Part shown: one piece after another, positions 27,830 through 37,832 of the stretch
Layout of the letters: each line of letters opens with the position of its first letter
How positions within the stretch are numbered: the stretch's first letter is position 1
NCBI RefSeq assembly: GCF_030770395.1
Contig: NZ_CP132480.1
Span: 4,901,206-4,965,205, forward strand
DNA from: Telluria beijingensis
GTDB taxonomy: Bacteria > Pseudomonadota > Gammaproteobacteria > Burkholderiales > Burkholderiaceae_D
Length of the DNA: 64,000 bases
Reading direction: 5' to 3'
Notes under the pieces: generated by a model
What the model was told of the DNA's origin: nothing
Databases searched by the model: none
Seen by the model: only the letters and a program-made list of their open reading frames with translations
Made by a program: the position numbers and the translations under genes

Positions 27830-30487
27830 ATGCGCACCGATACACCCCAGACCATCTACCGGAAAGACTATACCCCGCCGAGTTACCTTGTGGATACTGT
27901 CGAGCTCGGCTTCGACCTGGATCCCGCGCGTACGATCGTGGCCAATCGCCTGACCCTGCGCCGCAACCCGGCCGCGCAAGGGCGGGCCATCGAACTGCAT
28001 GGCGAGGATATCGAACTGGTGGCGCTGCGCCTGAACGGCAAGACCCTGGGCGGCGCCGATTACACGCTGGCGAACAATTTGCTGGTCATTCACGGGGCGC
28101 CAGACGATGTGGTGCTCGAGATCGAATCGGTCTGCGTGCCCGAGGAAAACACGACGCTCAGCGGCTTGTATGTATCGAATGGCAACTTCTTCACCCAGTG
28201 CGAGGCCGAGGGCTTCCGCCGCATCACGTATTTCCCGGACCGCCCGGACGTGATGTCCAAGTACACGGTGATGCTGCGGGCCGACAAGGCGCGCTTCCCG
28301 GTGCTGCTCTCCAACGGTAACCTGGTCCAGGAGGGCGACCTCGACGACGGCCGCCACTATGCACTGTGGGAAGACCCGTTCAAGAAGCCGTCCTACCTGT
28401 TCGCCCTGGTCGCCGCCAGCCTGGTATGCCAGGAAGAGACCTTCCGCCTGGCGGACGGGCGCGATGCGCTGCTGCAGGTGTGGGTCGAAGAGGGCAACCT
28501 GGACAAGACCGACTATGCGATGCAGTCGCTCAAGCACAGCATCCGCTGGGACGAAGAAAAATACGGCCTCGAGCTCGACCTGGACCGCTTCATGATCGTC
28601 GCCACCAGCGACTTCAATATGGGCGCGATGGAGAACAAGGGCCTGAACATCTTCAACACCAAGTTCGTGCTGGCCAATCCGCGGGTGGCGACCGACGTCG
28701 ATTTCCAGGGCATCGAGGCGGTGGTGGCGCACGAATACTTCCACAACTGGACCGGCAACCGCGTGACCTGCCGCGACTGGTTCCAGCTGTCGCTGAAAGA
28801 AGGCCTGACGGTGTTCCGCGACCAGGAATTCACGGCCGAAATGATTGGTACCGATACCGGCCGCGCGGTGACCCGCATCGACCAGGTGCGCACCCTGCGC
28901 CAGCACCAGTTCCCCGAGGATGCCGGCCCGATGGCTCACCCGGTGCGTCCCGACTCTTTTGTCGAGATCAATAATTTTTATACGGTGACGGTGTACGAGA
29001 AGGGCGCCGAGGTGGTGCGCATGTACCAGACCCTGTTCGGCGTCGACGGCTTCCGCAAGGGCATGGACCTGTACTTCGAGCGCCACGACGAGCAGGCGGT
29101 CGAGTGCGACGACTTCCGCCGCGCGATGGCCGACGCCAATGGCCGCGACTTGACCCAGTTCGAGCGCTGGTACAGCCAGGCCGGCACTCCGGTGCTGCGT
29201 TTCGAGGGCCGCTGGGACGAGTCGGTCCACACCTATACCCTCACGCTGATCCAGTCCTGCCCACCGACGCCGGGCCAGCCTGCAAAGCTGCCGTTCCACA
29301 TCCCGGTGGCGGTCGGCCTGCTGGACGGCGCCGGCAACGATATGCGGCTGGTGGTCGATGGCGTCGACCGCGGTACCACGGCGGTGCTCGAACTGACCCA
29401 GGCCGAGCAGACTTTCGTCTTCACCGACGTCAAGCAGCAGCCGGTGGCCTCGGTGCTGCGCGGCTTCTCGGCGCCGGTGATCCTGCAGGGCGGCTATACC
29501 GACGCCGACCTGCTGCACCTGTTCAGCCATGACAGCGACCCGGTCAACCGCTGGGAAGCAGGCCAGCGCCTGGCCATGAGCCGCCTGCTCAAGCTGGCCG
29601 GCGAGGCCGCCGCCAAGGGCAATACCAGCGCCAGCCTGAACCTGGACGAGACCTTCATCGAAGCGATGCGCAAGGTGCTGGTCGACGACAGTCTCGACCC
29701 GGCTTTCCGCGAGCAGGCCTTGCTGCTGCCGTCCGAGAGCATGGTGGCCGAGCAGATCGACGGCGTCGATCCGCTGGCCGTGCACATCGCACGCCAGTTC
29801 GTGCGCGCCGACATCGGCGCGCGCCTGCGCAGCGAGCTGCTGGCGGAGTACGAGGCCAACCTGACGCCGGGGCCGTACAGCCCGGACGCTGCCTCCGCCG
29901 GCAAGCGCGCGCTCAAGAACCTGGCGCTGTCCTACCTGAATGCGGCGCCTGACGAGGACAGCGTGGCGCTGGCCCAGCGCCAGTTCGACCAGGCCGATAA
30001 CATGACCGACCGCGCCGCGGCGTTGGGCGCCCTGATCGCGTCGCGCGTGCCCGAGGCAGCCGATGCGCTGGACGAGTTCTATGAAGAATTCAAGAACGAG
30101 GCCCTGGTCGTGGACAAATGGTTCATGATGCAGGCATCAAGCCCGACCACCGACGTGGCGGCGGTGCGCGCGCTGATGCGCCATCCGGCCTTCACCCTGC
30201 GCAACCCGAACCGCGCGCGCAGCCTGGTCGCCGCCTTCTGCATGAACAATCCGGTGCAGTTCCACGCGCCGGACGGCAGCGGCTACGCCTTCTGGGCCGA
30301 GCAAGTGATCGCGCTGGACGCGCTCAACCCGCAGGTCGCCAGCCGCCTGGCGCGCGCCATGGACCGCTGGCGCCGTTACGCGCCGGCGCTGCAGGCGCAG
30401 ATGCAGGCCGCGCTGGAGCAGGTGGCGGGGCAGGGCAGGCTGTCGAACGACGTGCGTGAAGTGGTCACCAAGGCACTCGCAAATTAA
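27830..30487 (+). CDS. pepN: aminopeptidase N (M1 metallopeptidase)
   Basis: 885 residues from ATG at 27830 ([19 protein letters not shown]); the frame stays open for 283 codons upstream but that part covers the divergent lipoprotein and is not coding. It removes N-terminal residues from peptides in the cytoplasm. The substrate-anchoring GAMEN is at 265-269; the zinc site is HEYFH (301-305) with the downstream Glu in [14 protein letters not shown]-terminal DUF3458-type domains complete the E. coli PepN build. fbp follows after 26 bases. Confidence 0.97.
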   Translation: MRTDTPQTIYRKDYTPPSYLVDTVELGFDLDPARTIVANRLTLRRNPAAQGRAIELHGEDIELVALRLNGKTLGGADYTLANNLLVIHGAPDDVVLEIESVCVPEENTTLSGLYVSNGNFFTQCEAEGFRRITYFPDRPDVMSKYTVMLRADKARFPVLLSNGNLVQEGDLDDGRHYALWEDPFKKPSYLFALVAASLVCQEETFRLADGRDALLQVWVEEGNLDKTDYAMQSLKHSIRWDEEKYGLELDLDRFMIVATSDFNMGAMENKGLNIFNTKFVLANPRVATDVDFQGIEAVVAHEYFHNWTGNRVTCRDWFQLSLKEGLTVFRDQEFTAEMIGTDTGRAVTRIDQVRTLRQHQFPEDAGPMAHPVRPDSFVEINNFYTVTVYEKGAEVVRMYQTLFGVDGFRKGMDLYFERHDEQAVECDDFRRAMADANGRDLTQFERWYSQAGTPVLRFEGRWDESVHTYTLTLIQSCPPTPGQPAKLPFHIPVAVGLLDGAGNDMRLVVDGVDRGTTAVLELTQAEQTFVFTDVKQQPVASVLRGFSAPVILQGGYTDADLLHLFSHDSDPVNRWEAGQRLAMSRLLKLAGEAAAKGNTSASLNLDETFIEAMRKVLVDDSLDPAFREQALLLPSESMVAEQIDGVDPLAVHIARQFVRADIGARLRSELLAEYEANLTPGPYSPDAASAGKRALKNLALSYLNAAPDEDSVALAQRQFDQADNMTDRAAALGALIASRVPEAADALDEFYEEFKNEALVVDKWFMMQASSPTTDVAAVRALMRHPAFTLRNPNRARSLVAAFCMNNPVQFHAPDGSGYAFWAEQVIALDALNPQVASRLARAMDRWRRYAPALQAQMQAALEQVAGQGRLSNDVREVVTKALAN

Positions 30488-30513
30488 ACATCCAAACCAA
30501 ACCTGAGGAAGTC

Positions 30514-31515
30514 ATGAAACGCGTAAGTTTGACGCAATACCTGGTCGAAGAGCAGCGCCTGCACCAGAACATCAACGCCGAGCTGCGCCTGCTGATCGAG
30601 GTCGTCGCGCGCGCCTGCAAGCGCATCAGCTATTCGGTGAGCAAGGGGGCGCTGGGCGAAGTGCTGGGCAGCGCCGAGACCGAGAACATCCAGGGCGAAG
30701 TCCAGAAGAAGCTGGACGTGATCTCGAACGAAATCCTGCTCGAGGCGAACGAGTGGGGCGGCCACCTGGCGGCGATGGCGTCCGAAGAGATGGAAACCAT
30801 CCGCCAGATCCCGAGCCGCTATCCGAAGGGCGAATTTTTGCTGCTGTTCGATCCGCTGGACGGCTCGTCGAACATCGACGTCAACGTCTCGATCGGCACC
30901 ATCTTCTCGGTGCTGAAGGCGCCGGACGGCATGGATGCGCCGACCGAGCAGGACTTCCTGCAGCCGGGCACGGCCCAGGTGGCGGCCGGCTATGCAGTCT
31001 ACGGCCCGCAGACCATGCTGGTGCTCACCACCGGCAACGGCGTGCACTGCTTCACGCTGGACCGCGAGATGGGGTCGTGGGTGCTGACCCAGAGCGATAT
31101 GCAGATTCCGGTCTCGACCAAGGAGTTCGCGATCAATATGTCCAATAAACGCCACTGGCATCCGCCGGTGCAGCGCTATGTCGACGAACTGCTGGCGGGC
31201 AGCACCGGCCCGCGCGCCAAGGATTTCAATATGCGCTGGATCGCCTCGATGGTGGCCGACGTGCACCGCATCCTGAACCGCGGCGGCGTGTTCATGTACC
31301 CGGCCGACCTGCGCGATCCTGGCTCGCCGGGCAAGCTGCGCCTGATGTACGAGGCCAATCCGATGGCGATGATCGTCGAGCAGGCCGGCGGCGCGGCCAC
31401 CGACGGCAAGGGCCGCATCCTCGACATCCCGCCGACCAAGCTGCACCAGCGCGTGCCGGTGTTCCTGGGGTCGCGCGAAGAAGTCGAGGTGGTGACGGGG
31501 TATCACCAGGGCTGA
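30514..31515 (+). CDS. fbp: class I fructose-1,6-bisphosphatase
   Basis: 333 residues, full length. It hydrolyses fructose 1,6-bisphosphate in gluconeogenesis; cytoplasmic tetramer in the known family. The metal and phosphate site is [12 protein letters not shown] (from residue 113), with [13 protein letters not shown] near the N-terminus, [19 protein letters not shown], and the sugar-binding [20 protein letters not shown]. Ribosome site TGAGGAAG before ATG. It lies 26 bases after pepN and may be read with it. Confidence 0.97.
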   Translation: MKRVSLTQYLVEEQRLHQNINAELRLLIEVVARACKRISYSVSKGALGEVLGSAETENIQGEVQKKLDVISNEILLEANEWGGHLAAMASEEMETIRQIPSRYPKGEFLLLFDPLDGSSNIDVNVSIGTIFSVLKAPDGMDAPTEQDFLQPGTAQVAAGYAVYGPQTMLVLTTGNGVHCFTLDREMGSWVLTQSDMQIPVSTKEFAINMSNKRHWHPPVQRYVDELLAGSTGPRAKDFNMRWIASMVADVHRILNRGGVFMYPADLRDPGSPGKLRLMYEANPMAMIVEQAGGAATDGKGRILDIPPTKLHQRVPVFLGSREEVEVVTGYHQG

Positions 31516-31654
31516 ATGCCTGTTTGCGCACCGTTGATGCGGCACGCTTGCAATACACACTAGCAAGTTTGCCGCATTGTTTGCTAGAATATGGTTCTTT
31601 CGTCAGCGCGGCTAGTGTATCGGGCGTCGAAAGGCAAGGCGAAGCACAGGTTTC

Positions 31655-31730
31655 GCCGCTGTAGCTCAGTCGGTAGAGCAGCGCATTCGTAATGCGAAGG
31701 TCACCAGTTCGATTCCGGTCAGCGGCACCA
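31655..31730 (+). tRNA. tRNA-Thr (anticodon CGT)
   Basis: 76 bases with an encoded CCA end. Acceptor GCCGCTG pairs with CAGCGGC; D arm GCTC/GAGC; anticodon loop TTCGTAA with CGT at 31688-31690, which reads ACG codons; T arm ACCAG-TTCGATT-CCGGT (one wobble pair). The anticodon arm is the same as that of E. coli thrW. Confidence 0.97.
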
Positions 31731-31746
31731 AGATTTGCGAGATGAA

Positions 31747-31783
31747 GGGTTACAGGCTCAGGCCTGTAGCCCTTTTTCTTTTT
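31747..31783 (+). terminator. Rho-independent terminator after tRNA-Thr
   Basis: GGGTTACAGGC pairs with GCCTGTAGCCC (one G-U pair) across a TCAG loop, followed by TTTTTCTTTTT. It also marks the boundary to the convergent pilus operon ending at 31800. Confidence 0.9.
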
Positions 31784-31799
31784 CCGGACGCGGCCGGCT

Positions 31800-33119
31800 T
31801 CAAGGCGCGATGCTATCCAGCTTCCGGTCCAGCAGGTCGCCGCGCGCGCGCATGGCCTGTTCGGCCTCTTCCAGCGTGCGCTCGGTCCTGCCGTCGATCG
31901 CCACCCCACCGGCCGGCACGATGCGCGGCGTGATGACGACGATCGTCTCGGTGGCCGACCCACCATCGTCGGTACTCGCAAAGATGCCGCCGATGACCGG
32001 GATGTCCGACAGCAGCGGCACGCCCAGGCGGCGATAGGTCGCGCTGCGCTTGATCAGGCCACCGATCAGGACCGGTTGCCCGTCGTTGGCCACCAGCTGG
32101 GTATTGACCTCGGTGGTCTTCTTGGACGGGATGCCGGCCGATACCGAGCCGGAGCTCACCTCCGGCCGCACCTTCAGCATGATGCGGCCATCGGCGTCGA
32201 CCGACGGCGTCACGCGCAGGATCACGCCGGTGTCGAGGAATTGGATCGATTCGGAGGTGACGTTGTTGATCGTCGTCGTCAGCCGGTAGCCCAGCTGGTC
32301 GCCGACATTGGTCGTCGCTTCCTGGTCCTCGAGCGCCAGCAGGCGCGGCGTCGCCAGCGTGTGCACGCGGCCCTTGTTGCTCAGGGCGCTCAGGTAGGCC
32401 TCGATATTCTTGTTGACCACGTTCAGGTAGAAGCGCGGGCCGGCGCGGGTGGCGAAGCCGGTGGCGCCGAATACGTCCGGCCCCTCGCTGAACACGCGCG
32501 ACCAGTCGACGCCGAAGTTCTCGTTCTGGTCCAGCGTGATCTCGAGGATCTTCGCCTCGATCAGGATCTGTTGCGGCGCGCGGTCGATCTCGCGCAGGAC
32601 GCTCGCCGCGCGCTGCAGGCCAGCCTCGGTCGATTCGATCACTACCGTCTTGGTCTGGTCGAGCACCGTGACCGCGCCCAGCGGCCCCACCTGGCGCGCC
32701 AGGATGGCGCCGACCTTGGTCACGTCGGCATAGCGCACCTTGAGCGCCTTCACCTGCAGCGCTTCCGGTCCCTCGGCAGGCAGCGCGCGCGGATCCTCGA
32801 CCAGGAAGCCGCCGGCACGCTCGCTGACGATGTAGCCGCCGGCCTGGGCGATTGCCTCGATGGCTTCGCGCGCCGTCAGGTCGTACAGGTTGATCGAGAC
32901 CTTGCCGCCCACGCCGCGCCCCAGCATGATGTTGACGCGCGCGCTGCGCGCGATCATGTTGAACAATTCGCTGACCGGGGTGTCGCGGAAGGTGTACGAC
33001 ATGGTGGACGGAATCGCCGCCGGCGCCTCGAGGTTGGCCGGGGCCGGGACCGGTGCTGCCTGGGCGAAGGCGAACGACGGCAGCGCGAGCAGCGCGCATA
33101 GCAGGTGGCGCGGGTTCAT
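31800..33119 (-). CDS. mshL: MSHA-type pilus secretin
   Basis: 439 residues from ATG at 33119, overlapping the previous stop (ATGA); the longer frame upstream is the preceding gene in another phase. A signal peptide (1-19, ending SFAFA) leads to a secretin N-terminal domain (YTFRDTPVSELFNMIARSA) and an N0/N1-type domain. The C-terminal secretin ring region has VGDQLGYRL, LRVTPSVDADGRIMLKV, the GQPVLIGGLI motif and GVPLLSDIPVIGGIFAS. It forms the outer-membrane channel for the pilus. Last gene of the operon, facing the tRNA terminator. Confidence 0.92.
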   Translation of the reverse strand: MNPRHLLCALLALPSFAFAQAAPVPAPANLEAPAAIPSTMSYTFRDTPVSELFNMIARSARVNIMLGRGVGGKVSINLYDLTAREAIEAIAQAGGYIVSERAGGFLVEDPRALPAEGPEALQVKALKVRYADVTKVGAILARQVGPLGAVTVLDQTKTVVIESTEAGLQRAASVLREIDRAPQQILIEAKILEITLDQNENFGVDWSRVFSEGPDVFGATGFATRAGPRFYLNVVNKNIEAYLSALSNKGRVHTLATPRLLALEDQEATTNVGDQLGYRLTTTINNVTSESIQFLDTGVILRVTPSVDADGRIMLKVRPEVSSGSVSAGIPSKKTTEVNTQLVANDGQPVLIGGLIKRSATYRRLGVPLLSDIPVIGGIFASTDDGGSATETIVVITPRIVPAGGVAIDGRTERTLEEAEQAMRARGDLLDRKLDSIAP

Positions 33120-33430
33120 TCGACGTCCTTGTCTTGCATGGTCAGCAGCAGTTCGCTGCCGGCGCGGGCGAGCAGCGCGCCGCGGGCATCGATGCGCAGC
33201 ACGGTGTAGCCGGAGAACTGCTCGCCGGCGGCGAGCACATGGCCATCGATATTGGCCAGCGAACGCGCGCCACCCAGTACCAGCGCGCGCAGGCGCGGCG
33301 CTTTCTCGGGCGTGGCGGCTGGCGCAACGGGCCGGCTCGCGGCCGGACGCTGGAACGGGTCGCGCAGCGGTTCCGCCTTCGCAGGAAACGCCAGCAGCAG
33401 TGCGGTGAATGGCAGGAGCCAATGGGTCAT
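33116..33430 (-). CDS. mshK: MshK/PilP-like pilus assembly protein
   Basis: 104 residues. A signal peptide (1-19, ending PAKA) precedes EPLRDPFQRP, the start typical of PilP/MshK/GspC-like periplasmic proteins, and a compact beta domain (LRALVLGGARSLANIDGHVLAAG). It should link the inner-membrane PilN/O pair to the secretin. It overlaps both neighbours by ATGA. The name rests on position and the short length. Confidence 0.75.
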   Translation of the reverse strand: MTHWLLPFTALLLAFPAKAEPLRDPFQRPAASRPVAPAATPEKAPRLRALVLGGARSLANIDGHVLAAGEQFSGYTVLRIDARGALLARAGSELLLTMQDKDVE

Positions 33431-33969
33431 GGTTTTTCTTCGGTGTCGTAGATGGCAAGTTGCAGCAGGATCCTGCGCTTGTCGCCGGCATCGTCCGGCG
33501 CCAGGGTGAACTGGATGATGCCGACGGTCGGCTGGCTGGTCTCGATGTCCGCCAGCCAGGCCACGATCGCGGGGTAGCTGCCGCTGGCCGAGATATCGAG
33601 GGTGTGCAGCCGCAGCCCGGCGAACTGCTGCCGGGCGCCCTGGGCTGCCGACGAAACGGTCACGCCGGCATGGGCGGCGCTGCGGCTGACGGCGGCGATC
33701 AGCGCCAGCGGCGCCGGTGCGACCGGCGGCGCGGAAGATGCGGCGGATGCGGGCGCGGACGCCGCCGCCTGCGGCGCATCGACGCCGGCCGCGGCTGCGC
33801 GCGCTTCGAGCGCGGCCAACGCCTTGCGCTGCTGGGCGTGGGCCGCGAGCGGGGCGCGCAGGCCCACGCTCCAGGCCAGCGCCAGCGCGATCAGCACCAC
33901 GCCGATTGCCATCAGGTTCAACTGGCGCGCCGGCAGTGCCGCCAGCGCGTCGCGGATGCCGGGCTTCAT
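33427..33969 (-). CDS. mshJ: MshJ/PilO-like pilus assembly protein
   Basis: 180 residues: a short cytoplasmic start, one membrane helix (about 18-38), an Ala-rich coiled stretch and a ferredoxin-like domain (GLRLHTLDISASGSYPAIVAWLADIE) as in PilO/GspM. In related systems it pairs with PilN in the inner membrane. The Ala/Pro linker around 65-85 is low complexity. ATGA overlaps with both neighbours. Confidence 0.75.
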   Translation of the reverse strand: MKPGIRDALAALPARQLNLMAIGVVLIALALAWSVGLRAPLAAHAQQRKALAALEARAAAAGVDAPQAAASAPASAASSAPPVAPAPLALIAAVSRSAAHAGVTVSSAAQGARQQFAGLRLHTLDISASGSYPAIVAWLADIETSQPTVGIIQFTLAPDDAGDKRRILLQLAIYDTEEKP

Positions 33970-34610
33970 TCGGCCTCCTGGCGCCGGGTCAGCGAGAGGG
34001 TGGCCCGGAAGTCGATCGCGCCGGCTTCGGCATTGACGCTGCTGGACTGCAGCTGCAAATTCTCCAGGCCAGGGATGCGGCCCAGCTTCGCCAGGAAGTC
34101 GGTCATGCCCTCGTAGCTGGCGGCCTGGCCGTCCAGTTCGACGTGGCTGTCGAGCAGCAGGGTATCGCCCTGCGCATTGCCGGTCGCGAAGGTGTTTTGC
34201 GGGCCGCCGCTGGATGGCAGGGCGGCGCCGGGCGGCGCCACCCGCGTCGACCGCCGCAGCGCGAGCGCGGTCAGCCAGGTGTCGGCGGGCAGGGCGCTGT
34301 CGATGGCCCGGGCGAACGCGGCCAGCTCGCCTTCGCGCCGCACCGCACCCAGCAGGCCGGCACGCTGCTGCTCGCGCAGCGCTGCCTCGCGCTGGGCGGT
34401 GGCGCGTTGCAGGTCGCTCCTGGCGGCGCTGGCGGCGCTGCGCAGCAGCGTGGCCTCGCGCTCCATGGCGGCGCTGCTCCAGCGCAGCGCCGCATGGCCC
34501 GCGGCCGTGGCGATGACCACTGCCGCCAGCGCGCAGGCGGCCTGGCGCACGGTACGGCGAAGCCGAACGCCGTCGCGGTAGCTGCGCGGGATCATGTCGA
34601 TATCAGCCAC
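33966..34610 (-). CDS. MshI2/PilN-like pilus assembly protein
   Basis: 214 residues from GTG at 34610, chosen because GGGAGG lies six bases before it; an in-frame ATG two codons earlier touches that ribosome site directly and an ATG at 34595 has none. The N-terminus VADIDMIPRSYRDGVRLRR holds the PilN motif that docks into PilM, then come one membrane helix (about 30-50), a coiled coil and a periplasmic domain (DSHVELDGQAASYEGMTDFL). It overlaps pilM-like mshI by eight bases. Confidence 0.75.
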   Translation of the reverse strand: MADIDMIPRSYRDGVRLRRTVRQAACALAAVVIATAAGHAALRWSSAAMEREATLLRSAASAARSDLQRATAQREAALREQQRAGLLGAVRREGELAAFARAIDSALPADTWLTALALRRSTRVAPPGAALPSSGGPQNTFATGNAQGDTLLLDSHVELDGQAASYEGMTDFLAKLGRIPGLENLQLQSSSVNAEAGAIDFRATLSLTRRQEAE

Positions 34611-35721
34611 GAGCATCCTCCCTGAGGGCAAGGCCGGTCGCCAGCGCGATCGAGGTCGCGTTGTTGGCGCGCCGGGCGTCGACCGTGGCCGGGCCGGGAA
34701 AGGCATCGTAGGGATCGAGCAGGTGCACCGGCACGTCGATCAGTTCGGCCATGCGCGCGTCGATGTCGGGATAGCGCGCGAGGCTGCCGTTCAGGTAGAG
34801 GCGGCTGATCGAGCTGCCGCGGGTGCGCGAGGCGACGTACACCTGGGTGTGCGCCAGCTCGTCGGCCAGGGCCTGGCAGGCCGGATGCAGGATGGCGCGG
34901 ATGGCGCGCCGCAGCTCGCCGTGCGGACCGTCGTCGGACACCGCATCGCGCGCGCCGATGCCATGCGCGCGCAACAGGTCCGCCGCGGTATCGTGCGCAA
35001 GGTCGAGCGCATCGGCCACGGCGCCGGCCAGCATGTCTTCGCCGAAGGCGATTTCGCGGTCTAGCATCAGGCGGCGGCCCCAGATCACCGTCAGATAGCT
35101 TTTCCTGGTGCCGAAGTTGAGCAGGGCGACCGACTGGCCGACGTCGCTGCCATGCAGCACCGCCAGCAGGCGGCCGATGGCAGCAGGGCCGATATCGAGC
35201 GCCACCGGCGTCAGGCGCGCGCGCTCGAGCGTTGCCAGGAAGGCCAGCACGCCCGCCTTGGGCGCCGCGGCCAGCAAGACCTGGCGTTCGCTGCTTTCCT
35301 GGTCGGCGCCGCGCACCTGGTAGTAGTCGACCACATGCTGCGGCGCGCGCTCGCCCAGTTGTTCGGCCGCGGCGCGCGCTACCGCCTGCGCCTCGGTCTG
35401 GCCCTGCGCCACCTGGACCGTGAGCGGCAGGATGCGCACATCGGCCGGGCTCAGTGCCGACACCACGCGGCGGCCCTGAAATGGGGCCTGGGCCAGGGTG
35501 CCATTCACGAAGCGCAGCAATTCCCTGGGGTTGGCCAGCAATTCGTCGCGCGGCATCGGATAGGCCTGCGAGGCCGCGGCTTGCAGGTGCCAGCGCTCGC
35601 CGCGCAGCTCGGCCTGCACCAGGTTCAGCCGCGTGGCGGAGAAATCGGCGCCGATCGGACGCGCCGCCGCTCTTGCGCCCATGCGCTGGCCCAGGCCGGC
35701 GATCCACTGTTGCAGCCTCAT
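34603..35721 (-). CDS. mshI: MshI/PilM-like actin-fold pilus protein
   Basis: 372 residues from the ATG overlapping the GGDEF stop (ATGA). Actin/FtsA-like fold of the PilM group: IGADFSATRLNLVQAE at the N-terminus, VALLNFGTRKSYLTVIWG for phosphate binding, and a C-terminal YLNGSLARYPDIDARM. It should sit in the cytoplasm under the inner membrane and bind the PilN-like tail. The end LALREDARG is usual. Confidence 0.8.
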   Translation of the reverse strand: MRLQQWIAGLGQRMGARAAARPIGADFSATRLNLVQAELRGERWHLQAAASQAYPMPRDELLANPRELLRFVNGTLAQAPFQGRRVVSALSPADVRILPLTVQVAQGQTEAQAVARAAAEQLGERAPQHVVDYYQVRGADQESSERQVLLAAAPKAGVLAFLATLERARLTPVALDIGPAAIGRLLAVLHGSDVGQSVALLNFGTRKSYLTVIWGRRLMLDREIAFGEDMLAGAVADALDLAHDTAADLLRAHGIGARDAVSDDGPHGELRRAIRAILHPACQALADELAHTQVYVASRTRGSSISRLYLNGSLARYPDIDARMAELIDVPVHLLDPYDAFPGPATVDARRANNATSIALATGLALREDARG

Positions 35722-36920
35722 GGCGTGGCGCCTTGCGTCATGCTGCCGTAGTGGATCGCTGCGCCGCCGGCGCGCTTGGCCTGGTATAGCAGCGCATCGG
35801 CCCGCGCATAGGCCGCATCGAGCGAGCATGCGCGGTCGAGCAGGACAAGGCCGGCGCTGAAGGTGGGCGCCGGGATGGCGCGCTCGCCGCTGCGCGCGGC
35901 GAGGCCTGACGCCGCGCCGAGTAGCGCCGCCAGGCGCGCGCGTGGCTCGCCGCTGCCGGCCACGATGAAGGCGAATTCGTCGCCGCCAAGGCGCACCAGG
36001 CATTCCAGCTCGCCGTCGAGGCCCTCGAAGGCGGCGGCCACGGCTTGCAGCACGCTGTCGCCGTGGCGATGGCCGTAGGTGTCGTTCAACGCCTTGAACT
36101 GGTCGATGTCGAGCAGCCCGAAGCAGGCCGGCGCGGCGCGCCGCGCGTGCAGGCCGACCACGCGCTCGAACTCGCGCTCGAGGAAGCGCCGGTTCCAGGC
36201 GCCGGTCAGGTGGTCGCGCTCGGCCAGCGTGGCCATCGCCGCGCCGGCGCGCTCGAGCCGGAAACGCAGCGCCAGGTCGTTCTTGCGCACGCGCAGGGCG
36301 CGCCCGACCAGGACCAGCGACAGCAGCGTCGACGTGAGCATCGCCAGCTGCAGCGCCCACAGTTCGACATGGCCGAATTCCAGGCGCGTAAAGAAGGTGA
36401 GCGAGGTGAACATCAGGTAGATGGCGGCGCAGGTGAGCGATGCCTCGCGCAGGCCCCAGGGCATCAGCGGGATCAGCATCAGCAGGATCGCCACGCTCAG
36501 CATCACCACCACGTGCAATGTGCCCGAGCGGCGTGCCAGCAGCACCAGCGCCGACGCGCAGACGATCAGCAGCAGCATGGCGAGCAGGTTGAGCGCTTTC
36601 ACGTCGCGCACCTGGCGCGCCGACCAGAAGACATGCAGCGCCAGCGCGGCCAGCAGGATGTAGGTGTAGCTGTAGCCCGGACCGAGGTCGAACCACGAAG
36701 CGAAGGCAGCGGTCTGGACCAGGAACAGCAGGGCCGCCAGCGCCAGCAGGCTGACGCCCTGGCGGGTTTCGCGTTCGATGTGGCAGGTAGCGTAGTCGGC
36801 CAGATCCGGGGCATTGAACTTGGTCGACGACCAGAGCGCGGCGAAGCTGTCGGCGAGGCGCCGCGGCGCGGTCGCGCTCGAGGCGACGGGAAGCTGGGTC
36901 ACAGGTGTGGTCTGTTCCAT
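35718..36920 (-). CDS. membrane GGDEF diguanylate cyclase inside the pilus operon
   Basis: 400 residues: about six membrane helices (residues 55-215) as the sensor part, then a GGDEF domain. The catalytic signature RLGGDEF is intact (GGDEF at 312-316), as are LTGAWNRR and DIDQFKALNDTYGHRHGD, so it should make c-di-GMP. The inhibitory RxxD site before the signature is missing (GELE instead), so product inhibition by that site is not expected. It lies between the last minor pilin and mshI (12-base gap, then ATGA overlap), so it is co-expressed with the pilus. Confidence 0.9.
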   Translation of the reverse strand: MEQTTPVTQLPVASSATAPRRLADSFAALWSSTKFNAPDLADYATCHIERETRQGVSLLALAALLFLVQTAAFASWFDLGPGYSYTYILLAALALHVFWSARQVRDVKALNLLAMLLLIVCASALVLLARRSGTLHVVVMLSVAILLMLIPLMPWGLREASLTCAAIYLMFTSLTFFTRLEFGHVELWALQLAMLTSTLLSLVLVGRALRVRKNDLALRFRLERAGAAMATLAERDHLTGAWNRRFLEREFERVVGLHARRAAPACFGLLDIDQFKALNDTYGHRHGDSVLQAVAAAFEGLDGELECLVRLGGDEFAFIVAGSGEPRARLAALLGAASGLAARSGERAIPAPTFSAGLVLLDRACSLDAAYARADALLYQAKRAGGAAIHYGSMTQGATP

Positions 36921-36932
36921 GGTGTCATCCGA

Positions 36933-37832
36933 TCAGCATTGCCTGGCCATCAGCACCTGCAGCACAGGGCGCCGGCTGGACGAGGCGTCGAGACTGTGGA
37001 AGCGCAGGCTCGGGCCGGGATTGGCGAGGCGCAGCAGCATGCCGTAGTTGGGGTACTGGCCGCTGAACCAGCCGTTGACCAGGTCCGTCACGTCCCATTC
37101 GGCGGTGGCAATGCCGGCGACGGCGGCCGTGGCCGCGGGTTGGGCGATGTAGGTGCCCCCGTCCCAGCGGGCGACGTCTTCGCGCGGCCGCCTCCAGGTG
37201 GCGTCGTCATCCCAGCGCGTCGTCAGGCGCTGGATGGCGACGGTTCCGCCGGCGCCGTTCGAGCCGTAGGGCGTGAGGGTGAGCTTGGCGGACAGCACCA
37301 GCGCATCTTTCTTGATATCGCTCATCGCCCAGTACATCAGGGCATGCGCGCTGTCGAACGCCAGCCACAGCCGCTCGTCGTCATCGTCGCTATCGTCGTC
37401 GTCCGTGCGGTCGATCGTGATGTCGCGGGCGTCCTTGGTCAGCCTGACGGTTTCGGTCTTGCTCAGGTCATTCAGCGTGACCTGCTTGCGCTCCAGCGTG
37501 CGCAGCGTGACGCCGTTCACGGCGCCCCTGGCGACGATGTCGATCTTCTTGGCCGTGCCTTTCGTTGTCGGCACCTCGGCTGCAAACGTGCCCGAGCCGA
37601 GGGGCGTGGCCGCGATCGACTTGCTGGTGCAGGCGGCAACCTGGTTGCTCCACCTGGCGGCCGCGACGCCGGCGTCCGCCAGATAGGCTGCCGCCCGGAC
37701 TTCATAGTCGCCCTGCGTCGAGCGCGAGTCGGCGCTCGCCAGCCCGTTGACGCTTACCGCGAGCGCGGCGACCGTGGCCAGCACGATGGCCACCATCAGC
37801 AGCACCGCGCCATGCTGGCGCCGCGGCATCAT
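36933..37832 (-). CDS. PilX/MshP-like pilin with a C-terminal DNRLRE-type domain
   Basis: 299 residues from ATG at 37832, overlapping the previous stop (ATGA). A short prepilin-like start (RRQHGAVLLMVAIVLATVAALAVS) has no Glu5, as in PilX/GspK types. The middle carries an Asp-rich run (DRTDDDDSDDDDER, about 155-170). The C-terminal 130 residues resemble a DNRLRE domain: RLTTRWDDDATWRRP, AEWDVTDLVNGWFSG, NYGMLLRLANPG, and RRPVLQVLM. Such domains are known from secreted surface proteins. I infer a pilus-tip component with a beta-sandwich head. Confidence 0.75.
   Translation of the reverse strand: MMPRRQHGAVLLMVAIVLATVAALAVSVNGLASADSRSTQGDYEVRAAAYLADAGVAAARWSNQVAACTSKSIAATPLGSGTFAAEVPTTKGTAKKIDIVARGAVNGVTLRTLERKQVTLNDLSKTETVRLTKDARDITIDRTDDDDSDDDDERLWLAFDSAHALMYWAMSDIKKDALVLSAKLTLTPYGSNGAGGTVAIQRLTTRWDDDATWRRPREDVARWDGGTYIAQPAATAAVAGIATAEWDVTDLVNGWFSGQYPNYGMLLRLANPGPSLRFHSLDASSSRRPVLQVLMARQC

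Noticed and set aside
31655..31730. tRNA-Thr as an integration site of a genomic island
   Set aside because: No integrase and no repeat of the tRNA 3' end nearby; the flanking pilus operon looks native.
31292..31981. Minus-strand frame containing DRNRTGDLRITNALLYR
   Set aside because: This is the well-known false protein from the antisense of tRNA-Thr and its flanks.
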